From contig JALCCG010000010.1 in assembly GCA_023212695.1 (NCBI GenBank), positions 1-64,000 of the forward strand: a stretch of 64,000 nt of DNA. The letters are read 5' to 3'. Source of the DNA: Sporisorium sorghi (taxonomy: Eukaryota > Basidiomycota > Ustilaginomycetes > Ustilaginales > Ustilaginaceae). The translations under genes were made by a program, and so were the position numbers. The notes under the pieces are model-generated. The model saw nothing but the letters and a program-made list of their open reading frames with translations, was not told the origin of the DNA and made no database searches. Of this stretch, positions 49,308 to 58,929 are shown piece after piece; positions within the stretch are counted from its first letter, which is position 1, and every line of letters starts with the position of its first letter.

Positions 49308-49848
49308 GAGCGTGCACACGCGAAAAAACAAACGGTTTCTCAACACAATGTGATTTTATTTTTGGCCGATGGATTGGCATTTGCGTCTTGGTGAGCGGCT
49401 GTGAATGGGTGGGCTGCGAGGCGGCTGATGAGGTGTGGAACACCGGAAGCGGAAAGCACTTGCACAGTGCCGAGTCCAGCACTCGTGTGCAAGACGTGGT
49501 GTGTGTGTGTGTGTGTGTGCGGGCAAGGCTGATGGTGGTGGTGGTGGGTGAAAGTGATGAGCGGGTGGTTCTCACTGCTCTGGAATTTTTGGGTTTGTTA
49601 GATCGGCGTCGAGGGGCCCGCGCTGAGACGGCTGCTTCGACGGTGTCGTCGGGCATTCATCCGCTGGCTCAGCGTTCGTACAGAGATGCCACGCTTGATG
49701 CCACGCTCGATGTTCACACCCCCACGCCAAAGATCGGAACTTGTGACGGCTGCGATTATACAGACGAATAGGTGATGCATTGCAGTACAAAGACAAGAGA
49801 GTCCGGGGATTAGGGAGGCTTAGGGGGCTAGTATGCTGGGAGGGAACT
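49308..49848. other. Intergenic region between convergent genes, with (GT)n run
   Basis: 541 bases between the 3' ends of two convergent genes. A GT dinucleotide run occupies about 49497-49519. No gene was recognised. Confidence 0.5.
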
Positions 49849-51246
49849 CTAGAACGGCTGGAACTCGTTTGATGACGACGAAGACGAATACGATCGTGGT
49901 GGTGCTGGTGCTTGTGGAGTCTGCGTTTGCGTCTGCTGCGACCGCTGCGACGCCTGCTGTCGGGACGCCTGTATTGGCGGTATTGCCGGAGCCGGTCGCG
50001 GCTGCTGTGGAGTCTGCTGCCGATGCAGCGTATACATCATCGTCTCTGGCGCACTTTCGGACCGATGCTGCAGCTTAACCGGCTGCAAGTTGCTCCGATC
50101 CTTCTGCCACCCAAACCTCAACCACCGACTATGCATGAACACACCCTGGATGCTCAGCGAGCAGATGGCGCTGGCGGCCTGCTCGTGGCTCGCCAGCGTG
50201 ACGAAGCCGTACCCGCGACCCGGTGGCGGCGGAATGCGCGCCTCGACGGGCTGGCCGTGGTTAAAGGGCGCAAAGATTCGAATCAGGTCTTGCTGCGAGG
50301 TTAGCGGCGAGATGTTGCCGACGTAGACGCTGGTTTGCGAGGCGGGCGCTTCGGCGAGCACCTGGTCGTAGTTGTATTTGGCTGTGTTGGCGGCTGGGTT
50401 GGTGGTGACGATGTTGGAAGGGATGCGAGGCTGTGGTGCGAGGGTGGTGTGACGACGTGGTAGAAGTGGGATGGAGAATGACGGTGTGTCGAGTGTCGGT
50501 GCGGAAGATGAAGCGTAGCCAGATGTTGAGGTTGACAAACTGCTGCTGCCGACACCTTGTCGCTGAGTGTGGGAAAGATCTGGATATGCTGGAGCTGAGG
50601 AGACTAAGCCCGTCACTGCTGGCGATGCTGGCGCTGTTGCTGGTGCTGGTGCTGCTGAAGCGGAACTCTGGCTCTGATTCTTTTGGCTGGCCCAATTGAC
50701 TCGGATCTGTCGACCGCCCAACCACTGGCCCTGCGTCATGGCGATGCATTCCTCTGCGTCGCTCTTGTTGCGAAAGCTGATGAAGCCGAATCCACGAGAC
50801 TTGCCCGTCTCGGGATCGTACATGACCCGCACATCGGCCAACGAAGCAAATCTCGAAAAGAAAGACTGGAGCACACCGTCATCCACTTCGGGAGAGAGAT
50901 CCCCAACAAAGAGATGAGAGTTGGCAGCACCGCCACGCATGGCAACGGCACGGTCTGCATCCATCGACTCGGCCACAGCGTCGGGATGCATGCTGTGCTT
51001 GGCCCAACATACCTTGATGGGGGTGCCGAACCACAGCCAGCCATCCATGGTGTGGATGGCGCGCTCGGCGGAAGCGACATCGACGTACTCTACAAATCCA
51101 TATGCAAGACCTCCAGCAGCACGGCTGGTGACCACTTTGGCGGACTGAATCTGGCCCAACGAGCCAAACATCTCGCGCAGGTCGCGTTCTGTCGTCATCG
51201 CCGGCAGGTTGGCGATATGGACGAGTGGACGCAAAACCATAGTCAT
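49849..51246 (-). CDS. Three-RRM RNA-binding protein, TIA-1/Pub1-like
   Basis: A 465-residue protein with three RNA recognition motifs. RRM1 is at about 8-84 (VHIANLP as RNP2, GLAYGFVEY as RNP1), RRM2 at about 111-187 (LFVGDLS, KSRGFGFISF) and RRM3 at about 306-382 (VYVGNIS, GRGYGFVTL). A Ser/Pro/Ala-rich linker of about 115 residues separates RRM2 and RRM3. The tail is Gln/Pro-rich, which favours condensation into granules. The layout and the RRM2 sequence match TIA-1/Pub1, proteins that bind U-rich or poly(A) mRNA and control its stability and translation. The start at 51246 leaves RRM1 only seven residues from the N-terminus, so a short upstream coding exon is possible but not seen. Confidence 0.85.
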   Translation of the reverse strand: MTMVLRPLVHIANLPAMTTERDLREMFGSLGQIQSAKVVTSRAAGGLAYGFVEYVDVASAERAIHTMDGWLWFGTPIKVCWAKHSMHPDAVAESMDADRAVAMRGGAANSHLFVGDLSPEVDDGVLQSFFSRFASLADVRVMYDPETGKSRGFGFISFRNKSDAEECIAMTQGQWLGGRQIRVNWASQKNQSQSSASAAPAPATAPASPAVTGLVSSAPAYPDLSHTQRQGVGSSSLSTSTSGYASSSAPTLDTPSFSIPLLPRRHTTLAPQPRIPSNIVTTNPAANTAKYNYDQVLAEAPASQTSVYVGNISPLTSQQDLIRIFAPFNHGQPVEARIPPPPGRGYGFVTLASHEQAASAICSLSIQGVFMHSRWLRFGWQKDRSNLQPVKLQHRSESAPETMMYTLHRQQTPQQPRPAPAIPPIQASRQQASQRSQQTQTQTPQAPAPPRSYSSSSSSNEFQPF

Positions 51247-53863
51247 GTTGACACGATGAGAAGACGGACCAGAGCTGGGTGGCGTCTGAGTCGGGAAGGG
51301 GGGCTTTTGCCTAAGCGGGCTGTCTATCTAATCTCGTCGAAGTTGGTGATGCCGGTGAAAATGCTGGGAGAACAAGCACCACGGTCGGGTGCGTGAGGCG
51401 GTGTGAGTGTCAGTGAGTGTCTCTGAGCGTGCCGCAGTAGCATCTGCAAGACTGTTGGTGTCGTGACGATCCGAGAGTATGCTGGTTCGAGCTGGGATGT
51501 GAAGCGACGCAAACAGCAACGATCAGAGGGCTACCTTCAGGGTTCTGTCGTCACATGTGACCCACACTGATTGCCTCCATAGATCCCAACGGTGTCGAGC
51601 TGGGTGGCACCAACGAGCGTCCAACGGTGCGAGGACGGATGTCGACATGTAGATGATGGACAACGGTCGAGAACAAGATCGGCTGTTCGACTAGATGCAT
51701 TGCAAGTATCTTCCAGGTCACGAACCGATCAAGTAGATCTTGATACTCACCTCGATCATGTCTAGGCAAGGATGAGTGATGCAAACGAGCTCACCCCCTT
51801 GCCTACCGACTGTACAGATGTGCTTCTTAGATGGTTGAAGCTGTCTGCGCAGCCGCATAGATCGAATCCATGCACAATTGGATGAGGCTGTTGTTTGGAT
51901 GAGGGGATGGGAGGTGGCGTCGACAAGGTGATTGGAGGTGCGAAAGGATGGCCGCCAAGCTGGCTTCTCCCTTGGTGGCTGTCAACAACCTAGTAGCACG
52001 AAGTTTCAGATAGGCGAGGAGATGAAGCAGTGCGGGTCGCTCGAGCTACCTCCCGGAACGGAAAGAGGGAACGGCGACGCCCTGTCGGGAGAACAACAGA
52101 CGCCAGTGCGGAGGGACAAGGATGATACATGGAGGAAAGAGGGAAAGGAGCAAGACCATTGCGACAGCATTTTTTCTTTCCCATTGGCCGAAGCTACAGT
52201 CCACAATCTGCATAGAAGCTGCGCTCGGGCAGCGAAGGGGCGTAATCGTCGATTGAGACCAGAGGAAAAAAAAAAAAAGATGTCTCATCGTACATGAAGC
52301 TCCAGAAGCGGACCTGCACATGGGAGAGAGAGTCTTCAGAGCTGCTGATTCTGCTGAATCTGCCGACGCTGCTGCTGTAGCAGCAGAAGAGGAGGTGGAA
52401 GAACAAAGCATCGCCTGCATGAATCACTTTCCGTGCTTTCCGAGAATCTGAACGAGCTCTAATTAAATTTCCTCGTGCCACCTCTTAGTTTTTCTTGAAG
52501 CGTCACCACGACTCGGCTGACCTTGCTCCTCCGAGAGCGCATGTGCCGACATGTGACGAGCTGTGTGACAGTGACCAGCATTGGAGCTGTCGCGACGCCC
52601 GCCCGGGTTTCCGGAGCGACCGACATGAATTGCTGACACCTCGCCAAAGCGCCTCTCTTCTCTTCCTGCCTCTCTTTATCAAGCTGTCACATTTCTACAC
52701 GAGGAAAGATGTCGGCGTCAAAGCGTGATTGTTGAAAAGAGACGGACCTGCGTGACAGCGACCAAGAGCAGGGGTGACATACTTGACGCGGACGCCGAAA
52801 AGCCGAGGCTGCAAGTGTGAGACGAGTAGAGTAATATTTTTAGCCAACCGAGCTGCGAGCTCAATCGAGGACGAGAGTGATAGCTCGCTGTTCGAGCATG
52901 TGAGAGTGATGGGGGCGAGATGCTCTTGGGCTGAGGCATCTGCTTCGGCGTGGATCCCTGCTGCATTCACTGTCAAATCGGCGTCCGATGGAACCGCGCA
53001 TGGCCGCAGCATCAATGTGAGGAGACAGCCAATATCGAAACCGATCCTACCGCCGCTCTTATACAAGCACTGCTTCGCTGGATAAGCGTGCTAGCGCGGA
53101 GGCTGCATACCTCGACACCTCTTGATCGCTCAGACGTGCGCGTATGAACGTGAGCGTGTTGTGGGAGCACCGAGACACGAACCGCGGTCGAGCATCCCGT
53201 GACGCCAGGCGGAGACGCGAGACCAGATAGCTGGAAGCCCGTTCGCCCGTTCTCTGCATCTCGGTGACCGGTGATTTGTTTGTTGCCATGCCCCGTCTTT
53301 GGAACTTTCGAACATCTCGCTCGCCCACTCCGATCATCGGACATTGACCCCACGCAACCGGCGGTAACTTTGCATCACCGATCCCGACCCCGTGTTCGCA
53401 AATCCCTCAGAGCGAGGTTTCGATGAAGTGTGAGTGTCGGGTACGCAGCTCGTCGGCACACACAGCTCGAATCTGTGGATACGCGATGCATCCCATCCCA
53501 TCGGAAGCATCGGGCAAGTTCTCCCATAGCATCTGCGAGCCCGTGTCACTGGACACGCATTCCAGCTGTCGGGGAGCGCTGCACGTCGTCCAGCCGGGCT
53601 CGACACGGTCCGCTCGTGCAGCAAACCACCACGGAGCTGAGTCGAAAGGGCACGTCCCCAACCGTGTCGCTCATCCGTATTTGCCAATGTCGCTGCGGGC
53701 ATACCTTTATGCGGCATGCAGTGCGAAGTGTTCTGGAATTAGAGCAAACGTTCAAGGTATCTATTGGATTTGGGAGTGGCGAGGGGAGCAGTGAGTCGGA
53801 ACCTGCGGGTCTTCGATCTGTCGGCGACTGTACTTCAGTCAAGTGTCAATGCTCGAACGACCC
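51247..53863. other. 2.6-kb region without a supported gene
   Basis: This long gap lies upstream of the RRM gene and downstream of the four-helix membrane protein gene. Only short overlapping frames are present on both strands and none resembles a known domain. An A12 run is at about 52266-52278. It may hold a long promoter or leader for the RRM gene, or an unrecognised non-coding RNA. No tRNA-like or palindromic structure was noticed. Confidence 0.4.
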
Positions 53864-55606
53864 TCACCCTTGCTTGACACCCTCCGCACCGCGCGACATC
53901 ACAGCACTCGGCTCCTCCGTAATCCTCCTCTCCAACAAATTGCCCGACTGGTACCCAACCTTCTCCGAAGCGACCGGCGGCGCAGCTCCCACCAACGCAT
54001 CCTGGTCACCCGATGAGCCAGCCGAGTGCACCACCCCCTCCTCCTGCACATCCGGCGACTCTGCGCCCTCCACCACCACCCCACCAGCCATCCCCAACTC
54101 CGCATCGCCGCCCTCCACCACCCCGTGCTCCACCTTCCACTGCGCAAAGTCCTCTCTCCCGCCAAACGGCTCCCACACCTCGAGCTCCGGATAGCACCGT
54201 CTCACAGACGACTCGGCGCCCATCGCCATCAACGCCATGATCGGATTCGTGATCAGCGACAGCACGGCGCCGAAGAGCAGCATGATGATCATGGGGATCC
54301 ACGTGTGCGCCAGGTCGCGGTGTTCGTAGATCGGCGCAACGATGGCGATGCTCAGCGGCCAGTACCACCAGAACGTGAGGCAGCAGAGGAAGAACCCTTG
54401 CGCCGCGGTCCAGAGGAGGCGCTCGAGGCGCTGGCGCCACGAGATGCCTGCGGCGAGGAGATCGTTGCGCTCCGAGCCGGTGAGGACGGCGCGCACGAAC
54501 CACCACCACCAGCCGTTTTTCGCGGACTTGCCGGTGGAGCGTCCCATCCGGCATGGCGTGCCTGAGCGTTCGACGTCTTCGCGCATGCGAGTGCCCAGCC
54601 AGTGCCCCTGCGGCGAGGGCGTCGAGGGCAGGTGCAGCAGCGGCGGCCACGGCCGGCGTAGCGGCCCGATGGGTCCTGCGTACAAGTCGCGATGCACGAG
54701 CGAAGACGTGATGATGAACGAGACGACCACTTGGATGATCACCGTCACACCCATGTCGCCCGCCACGGTCTGCTGGTCAAAGATCCAGATCTTGACCCTG
54801 TCCTTCGAGATGTACAGCGCGACAGCGACGCCGAAGTTGATCGAGCCCGAGATGATCGCCGCCACGAGACTCTGCCCAAACACGAGATACCACCACTGGC
54901 CATACCCAAAAGTCAGTGGGCCGGGCACCATCCAATCGCGCAGTGTGGCAGGTTGGTCGATGACCACGCCCGAGCGCGCGTACGGCGCCGCAAAGGGGAT
55001 CGCACGCCGGTGCGGCTCCTTCTCGCCTGCGACGCTCGCAACGTGTTTGGAGCTGTGCGGATCCTGCTCGGCCAAGTGCAGCTCGTCTGGGCGTTTGCCG
55101 ATCGACCGCCGTGGCTCGTGCATGGGGTCGACGGGTCCCGACTGCCCTGCTCGGATGAGCGATATGGATCTGCGAATCGCACCGCTCGTTTTGGATGCTG
55201 CGGCGTCGAGACTCGTCCTGCTCTGGCTAAAGCTGCGTCTCACGGATTGAGAGCGTCGATGCGATCTTGCTACGGATCTTGAGCGTGATGGCCTCCCGGA
55301 GTCGTCGACGGCATCATCGTGTGCATCCGCTGCTGCGCCAGAGGCGTTGGCGCTTCGATCGCGTGGCGGCCTCTCCGCAGGGTAAGAAAGCGAAACCCTC
55401 GGCTTGGCTGCCGTCGTCGTCGCTGCACTTGCAGAAGCGTTGAGGATCCCCGTGCTAGCCGATGGTTGTGCAACGTCCGCTGCTGGATAGGCAGGGATCT
55501 TGTTGGAGCTGGAAGTCGTAGCAAGAGCAGGAGCAGCGACGGGCGGCTCGTCTGCGCTGCTGCTGTGTTCCACAGCTTCACGGGCCAGTGATGTCGAGGC
55601 CGTCAT
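53864..55606 (-). CDS. Four-helix integral membrane protein, fungal, function unknown
   Basis: A 580-residue protein. Residues 1-200 are disordered, Ser/Arg-rich (RSRSVARSHRRSQSVRRSFS) and full of possible phosphosites. Four hydrophobic helices are clear: about 238-265 (WWYLVFGQSLVAAIISGSIN), 283-303 (GVTVIIQVVVSFIITSSLV), 397-427 (AAQGFFLCCLTFWWYWPLSI) and 434-460 (WIPMIIMLLFGAVLSLITN). A basic loop lies between helices 2 and 3. The acidic C-terminus (LEVWEPFGGREDFAQWKVEH) is likely cytosolic. The pattern resembles an uncharacterised fungal membrane family, possibly DUF2456, but I am not certain of the name. No catalytic motif is visible. Start ATG 55606, intronless. Confidence 0.75.
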   Translation of the reverse strand: MTASTSLAREAVEHSSSADEPPVAAPALATTSSSNKIPAYPAADVAQPSASTGILNASASAATTTAAKPRVSLSYPAERPPRDRSANASGAAADAHDDAVDDSGRPSRSRSVARSHRRSQSVRRSFSQSRTSLDAAASKTSGAIRRSISLIRAGQSGPVDPMHEPRRSIGKRPDELHLAEQDPHSSKHVASVAGEKEPHRRAIPFAAPYARSGVVIDQPATLRDWMVPGPLTFGYGQWWYLVFGQSLVAAIISGSINFGVAVALYISKDRVKIWIFDQQTVAGDMGVTVIIQVVVSFIITSSLVHRDLYAGPIGPLRRPWPPLLHLPSTPSPQGHWLGTRMREDVERSGTPCRMGRSTGKSAKNGWWWWFVRAVLTGSERNDLLAAGISWRQRLERLLWTAAQGFFLCCLTFWWYWPLSIAIVAPIYEHRDLAHTWIPMIIMLLFGAVLSLITNPIMALMAMGAESSVRRCYPELEVWEPFGGREDFAQWKVEHGVVEGGDAELGMAGGVVVEGAESPDVQEEGVVHSAGSSGDQDALVGAAPPVASEKVGYQSGNLLERRITEEPSAVMSRGAEGVKQG

Positions 55607-56771
55607 AGCTGAAAGCGATGTGATGGTTGTAGCAGAGGAAGGAGATGACCTTGTCGATAGAAAATGATGACAGATCGAGCTGAAAGTCGGTCGGAGTTTA
55701 GAACCAAAACAACTCGAGGCCGCTGCTGCTGCAAAACCCCGTGGAAATTAAGTTACAGCCGAAAAAACAGGCGATGTCATGTCAGCTCTGCACTGCGCTG
55801 TGCTGTAGGATGCCGATAAAAAAAAAAGACACGACACATGCACGTTCGTTTTGTGCTCACTTTTCCAGCCGAGAAAAATCAGCTTCAAGCGGCGGCACAC
55901 GCAAACGCCTCTGAATTCCGAAACCCTTGCTCCCGGGCAGCGCAGCATCACGCCTGAAGTGCAATCGAGACCCCTCCGCCGCTCGCTTGTTCATTTATGG
56001 CCGGGTGGGCGCAATGTCGAGGCTGAAGTCACCCCCACAGCCAGCCAAATGACACCTCCCACTCTCTCACTGCGCCAAGAATCGACACCGTCACGACAGC
56101 GTCCGGTGAAATGGCTCGCTCACTTTGTCGGGCATGGTATGAACACAGCTCGCGACTTGAGCTCATTTCGCTGCATTTCAAAGTGGGCCTTCAAGGTGTC
56201 GCCATGAGCTTCTGCGGCACATCTTTCCCCCCCCCCCCCTGAACACCCACCGTCGACGCGGTCAAACGAAGCCGCGAGCCCTAAACAGCGACACGGGGCC
56301 GCTTGTAACGTTGCGGTGCCTCAATCGAGACACAAGGCGGGATTGTCGGCTGTCCCGGCTCCTCGCTTCAACCTCAGCAAAGCCGGACTCTGCTGGAGCT
56401 GTCTCAAGAGGCGAGGGCGGGGGTGTCGACGCAAAATCTCAGTCAAACAAGAAAAGAAACAAGCAACGAAGTGTCAATGCAAACGTCGGGCGCCTACCGT
56501 GGGGGTAAAGTGGACCCAGCTCACGACTTGACCTCATTCCCACGGCAGCCGCCTGAGAACGAATCCCCCGTAGTGGCGCCATGAGCTGCGTCACAACGTC
56601 CAGGCACACGCACAACAAAACCAAACACACCGCAAAGCATTGGCTTCGACGGAGCGCACATGTGTACAAATAAGAACCATGACCGAGAACACAACACAGA
56701 TCAACTGTGAGAAGAACAGCAACGCCAGCGACAGATCAAAGGTCCAACCAAGTGGAACTCGACCAAACCTA
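55607..56771. other. Intergenic region with a degenerate duplicated segment
   Basis: 1165 bases with no gene. Two stretches look like diverged copies: around 56145-56215 and 56513-56595. They share AGCTC(G/A)CGACTTGA.CTCATT and later CGCCATGAGCT. A C11 run is at about 56229-56239. The right part is the 3' flank of the CK2 gene. Confidence 0.4.
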
Positions 56772-57800
56772 CTAACTGGCAACCACCTCCCCCCTCGCAG
56801 CCGCCGCCTTGACGGGCTCGAAGTACGCATGGTCCTGCGCCTCCTTCGCCGTCAGCCTCTCCTGGTGATCATAACGCAGCAGCTTGTCCAAAAAGTCAAT
56901 GGCATCGTTCGAAATGTACCGCTGGTTCTCGGACGTAATGAACCTGCTCCACGGCTTGCGCTGGTACCTTCCCAAAATGTCATCATACTGCGGGTCCAGA
57001 TCGATATCGTACTTCTCCAGATAGGCGTACAGCTCGTCCGTGCCGAGGACTTTGCAGATCTTGACGAGCTGGTCGTAGTTGTCGTGGCCGTGGAAGAAGG
57101 GTTCCTTGCGGAAGATCATGCTGGCGAACATGCAGCCCAGACTCCACATGTCGAGCGAGTAGTCGTACTCCTGAAAGTCGACGAGCAGTTCGGGGCCTTT
57201 AAAGTAGCGCGATGCGACGCGAACATTGTACTCGGTGTATGGATGGTAGAACTCGGCGAGTCCCCAGTCGATGAGGCGCAGCTTGCGCTTCTCGTGATCG
57301 ATCATCACGTTGTGTGGCTTGACATCGCGGTGCATGATGCCGCGCGAGTGGCAGAAATCGAGCGCCTTGAGCAGCTCAAAGATGTAGAAGCGCACGTCAA
57401 AGTCGGTGAATTTCGGGTAGAGGATCTTGAAGTCCGTGTTGTTGATGTATTCCGTGATGATCGACGGCGTCTTGGATTGCGGATCGCGCACCACGTCCAG
57501 CAGCCCGACAATGTTGGGACCGCCCGCCAGGTTTTGCAGGATCTTGATCTCTCGCTTGATCTTTTTCTTCTTGACCGGCTTGAGCACCTTGATGATGCAC
57601 TTTTCCGGCACGCCTGACGCCGAAGCAATGTTGACGCCTTCGAACACCTCCGAGTACTTGCCACGTCCTACTTTGCGCAGGATCTCGTAGTTGTCCTGCG
57701 TACCCCACTGCACTGCGAGGTTGTCGTAGTCCCACCAGGGTCGACCGAACTTTTCATTTGCGCTAGGGTATACCCTTGCACAGCTGGTTCCGCCAGACAT
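56772..57800 (-). CDS. CKA1: Casein kinase II catalytic subunit alpha
   Basis: Constitutively active Ser/Thr kinase that prefers acidic sites; acts in nucleus and cytosol with regulatory CK2beta. 342 residues. The Gly loop is [12 protein letters not shown] (44-55) and the ATP lysine is Lys71 in IIKVLK. The basic cluster [13 protein letters not shown] (75-87) is typical of CK2. The catalytic loop is MHRDVKPHN with Asp159. The metal motif is DWG (178-180) rather than DFG, a CK2 hallmark. The activation segment runs through [16 protein letters not shown]. The start is the ATG at 57800 ([15 protein letters not shown]), at the usual distance before WWDYDN; an upstream open stretch lacks conservation. 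Intronless. Confidence 0.97.
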   Translation of the reverse strand: MSGGTSCARVYPSANEKFGRPWWDYDNLAVQWGTQDNYEILRKVGRGKYSEVFEGVNIASASGVPEKCIIKVLKPVKKKKIKREIKILQNLAGGPNIVGLLDVVRDPQSKTPSIITEYINNTDFKILYPKFTDFDVRFYIFELLKALDFCHSRGIMHRDVKPHNVMIDHEKRKLRLIDWGLAEFYHPYTEYNVRVASRYFKGPELLVDFQEYDYSLDMWSLGCMFASMIFRKEPFFHGHDNYDQLVKICKVLGTDELYAYLEKYDIDLDPQYDDILGRYQRKPWSRFITSENQRYISNDAIDFLDKLLRYDHQERLTAKEAQDHAYFEPVKAAAARGEVVAS

Positions 57801-58562
57801 TTTGGATCGAGAAGATGTGAAGCTGGTCCCGCTTGGATGCGAGCCTACGAGAGTCGGAGTCGAAGAAAAGGGCGAGTCGATGCCGAGGAGATGTTCAACT
57901 GTCCGATGAGTAGGAAGCAAGGTCCGACAGTGTGTTCTGCAGGGTACGGATGAGGCGCCTGCGTTAGATTGCGTCTGTCGTCTGGAACACGTTCGAATCG
58001 TCAAAGCGAGCTAAAGATGCCAGTGCGTAGTTTTCGAGCGATAAAATCCCGATGCAAGAGCGGATGCTGAGCAAGGAGCGTCGCGGATTCGTAGCTTGCT
58101 CTGACCGTGCCAACTGAGAACCTGCGTGATGCCGAACGAATCAACGATCGAGCTTGGGCTGCGGGATGCAATCGAAGCGTAGGAGTGCTTGATGCAAAGG
58201 TGCACTGATATCACCACGTCGTCGAGAGCGAGGCGATAGGAAAGAGGAGAAGGAGTGCGGAGAGGAGGATGTAAGGATGGAAGCGATGCGATGAAAAAAA
58301 AAAGTAATGGATTTTGTTGAATCGGCTTGCAAAGCGAAACGGCGATCTGATTGTTCTTCTCGGAAAACGGCAGCAGCCGCGAACAAGCCACCACAGTCAA
58401 CGCGACTTGGCTTGCCTGGCTAAGTGAGCCTCAGCTCAGGATGACGGACTGGACAGCCTTTTTCTAAAATTCACGATTTTTGTGTCGTGATCGTCAAGGG
58501 CATGGAAATTCAAACTGTAGGGAATGTATGTGCCACTAGGCGAGAATCCTGGAATAAGTCCA
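57801..58562. other. Intergenic region, CK2 promoter to tRNA-Lys
   Basis: 762 bases with no gene. It holds an A9 run near 58291. The left part is the promoter and leader of the CK2 gene (transcribed leftward); the right end leads into the tRNA gene. Confidence 0.4.
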
Positions 58563-58669
58563 TCCCGGCTAGCTCAGTCGGTAGAGCGTCAGACTCTTAT
58601 CATACAAGGGTTTCCGAGCAAATCTCGGACTTCATCTGAATGTCGTGGGTTCGAGCCCCACGTTGGGAG
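58563..58669 (+). tRNA. tRNA-Lys (CUU) with 34-nt intron
   Basis: Acceptor stem TCCCGGC (58563-58569) pairs with GTTGGGA (58662-58668), two pairs being G-T. The D arm is GCTCAGTCGGTAGAGC. The anticodon stem is TCAGA (58589-58593) with TCTGA (58635-58639), and anticodon CTT is at 58596-58598. The intron is 58600-58633, one base after the anticodon. The T arm is GTGGG-TTCGAGC-CCCAC. A T10 Pol III terminator lies at 58672-58681. Confidence 0.95.
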
Positions 58670-58929
58670 AATTTTTTTTTTGGCTTTCGTTTTTGCCCCT
58701 CGCTGTCCTGAACAAAGGTTTCCACATCAAACAAGAAACGGAATGCGAGATGCAAGATCAATTGCGACGAATCCGAATCAAGACATGATAACAGTAAAAA
58801 CGAACGGACGGTACAAATACAGATTGCGAAAGTTGCGGCGAGTAAGCGAGCGAGCGAGCGAAGAAGTTGTTAGAGAGGGGATGTTGAGTAGAGATGGTGA
58901 CCGTGGGCATCCGCACGGATACGTTTTCT

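Noticed and set aside
45471..49346. 1291-codon open frame on the minus strand
   Set aside because: It lies fully opposite the SNF2/STH1-type gene, has Leu/Arg/Asp-biased antisense composition and no domain. It is a GC-rich shadow frame.
49497..49519. Regulatory GT repeat
   Set aside because: A simple dinucleotide run between two convergent gene ends, without evidence of function.
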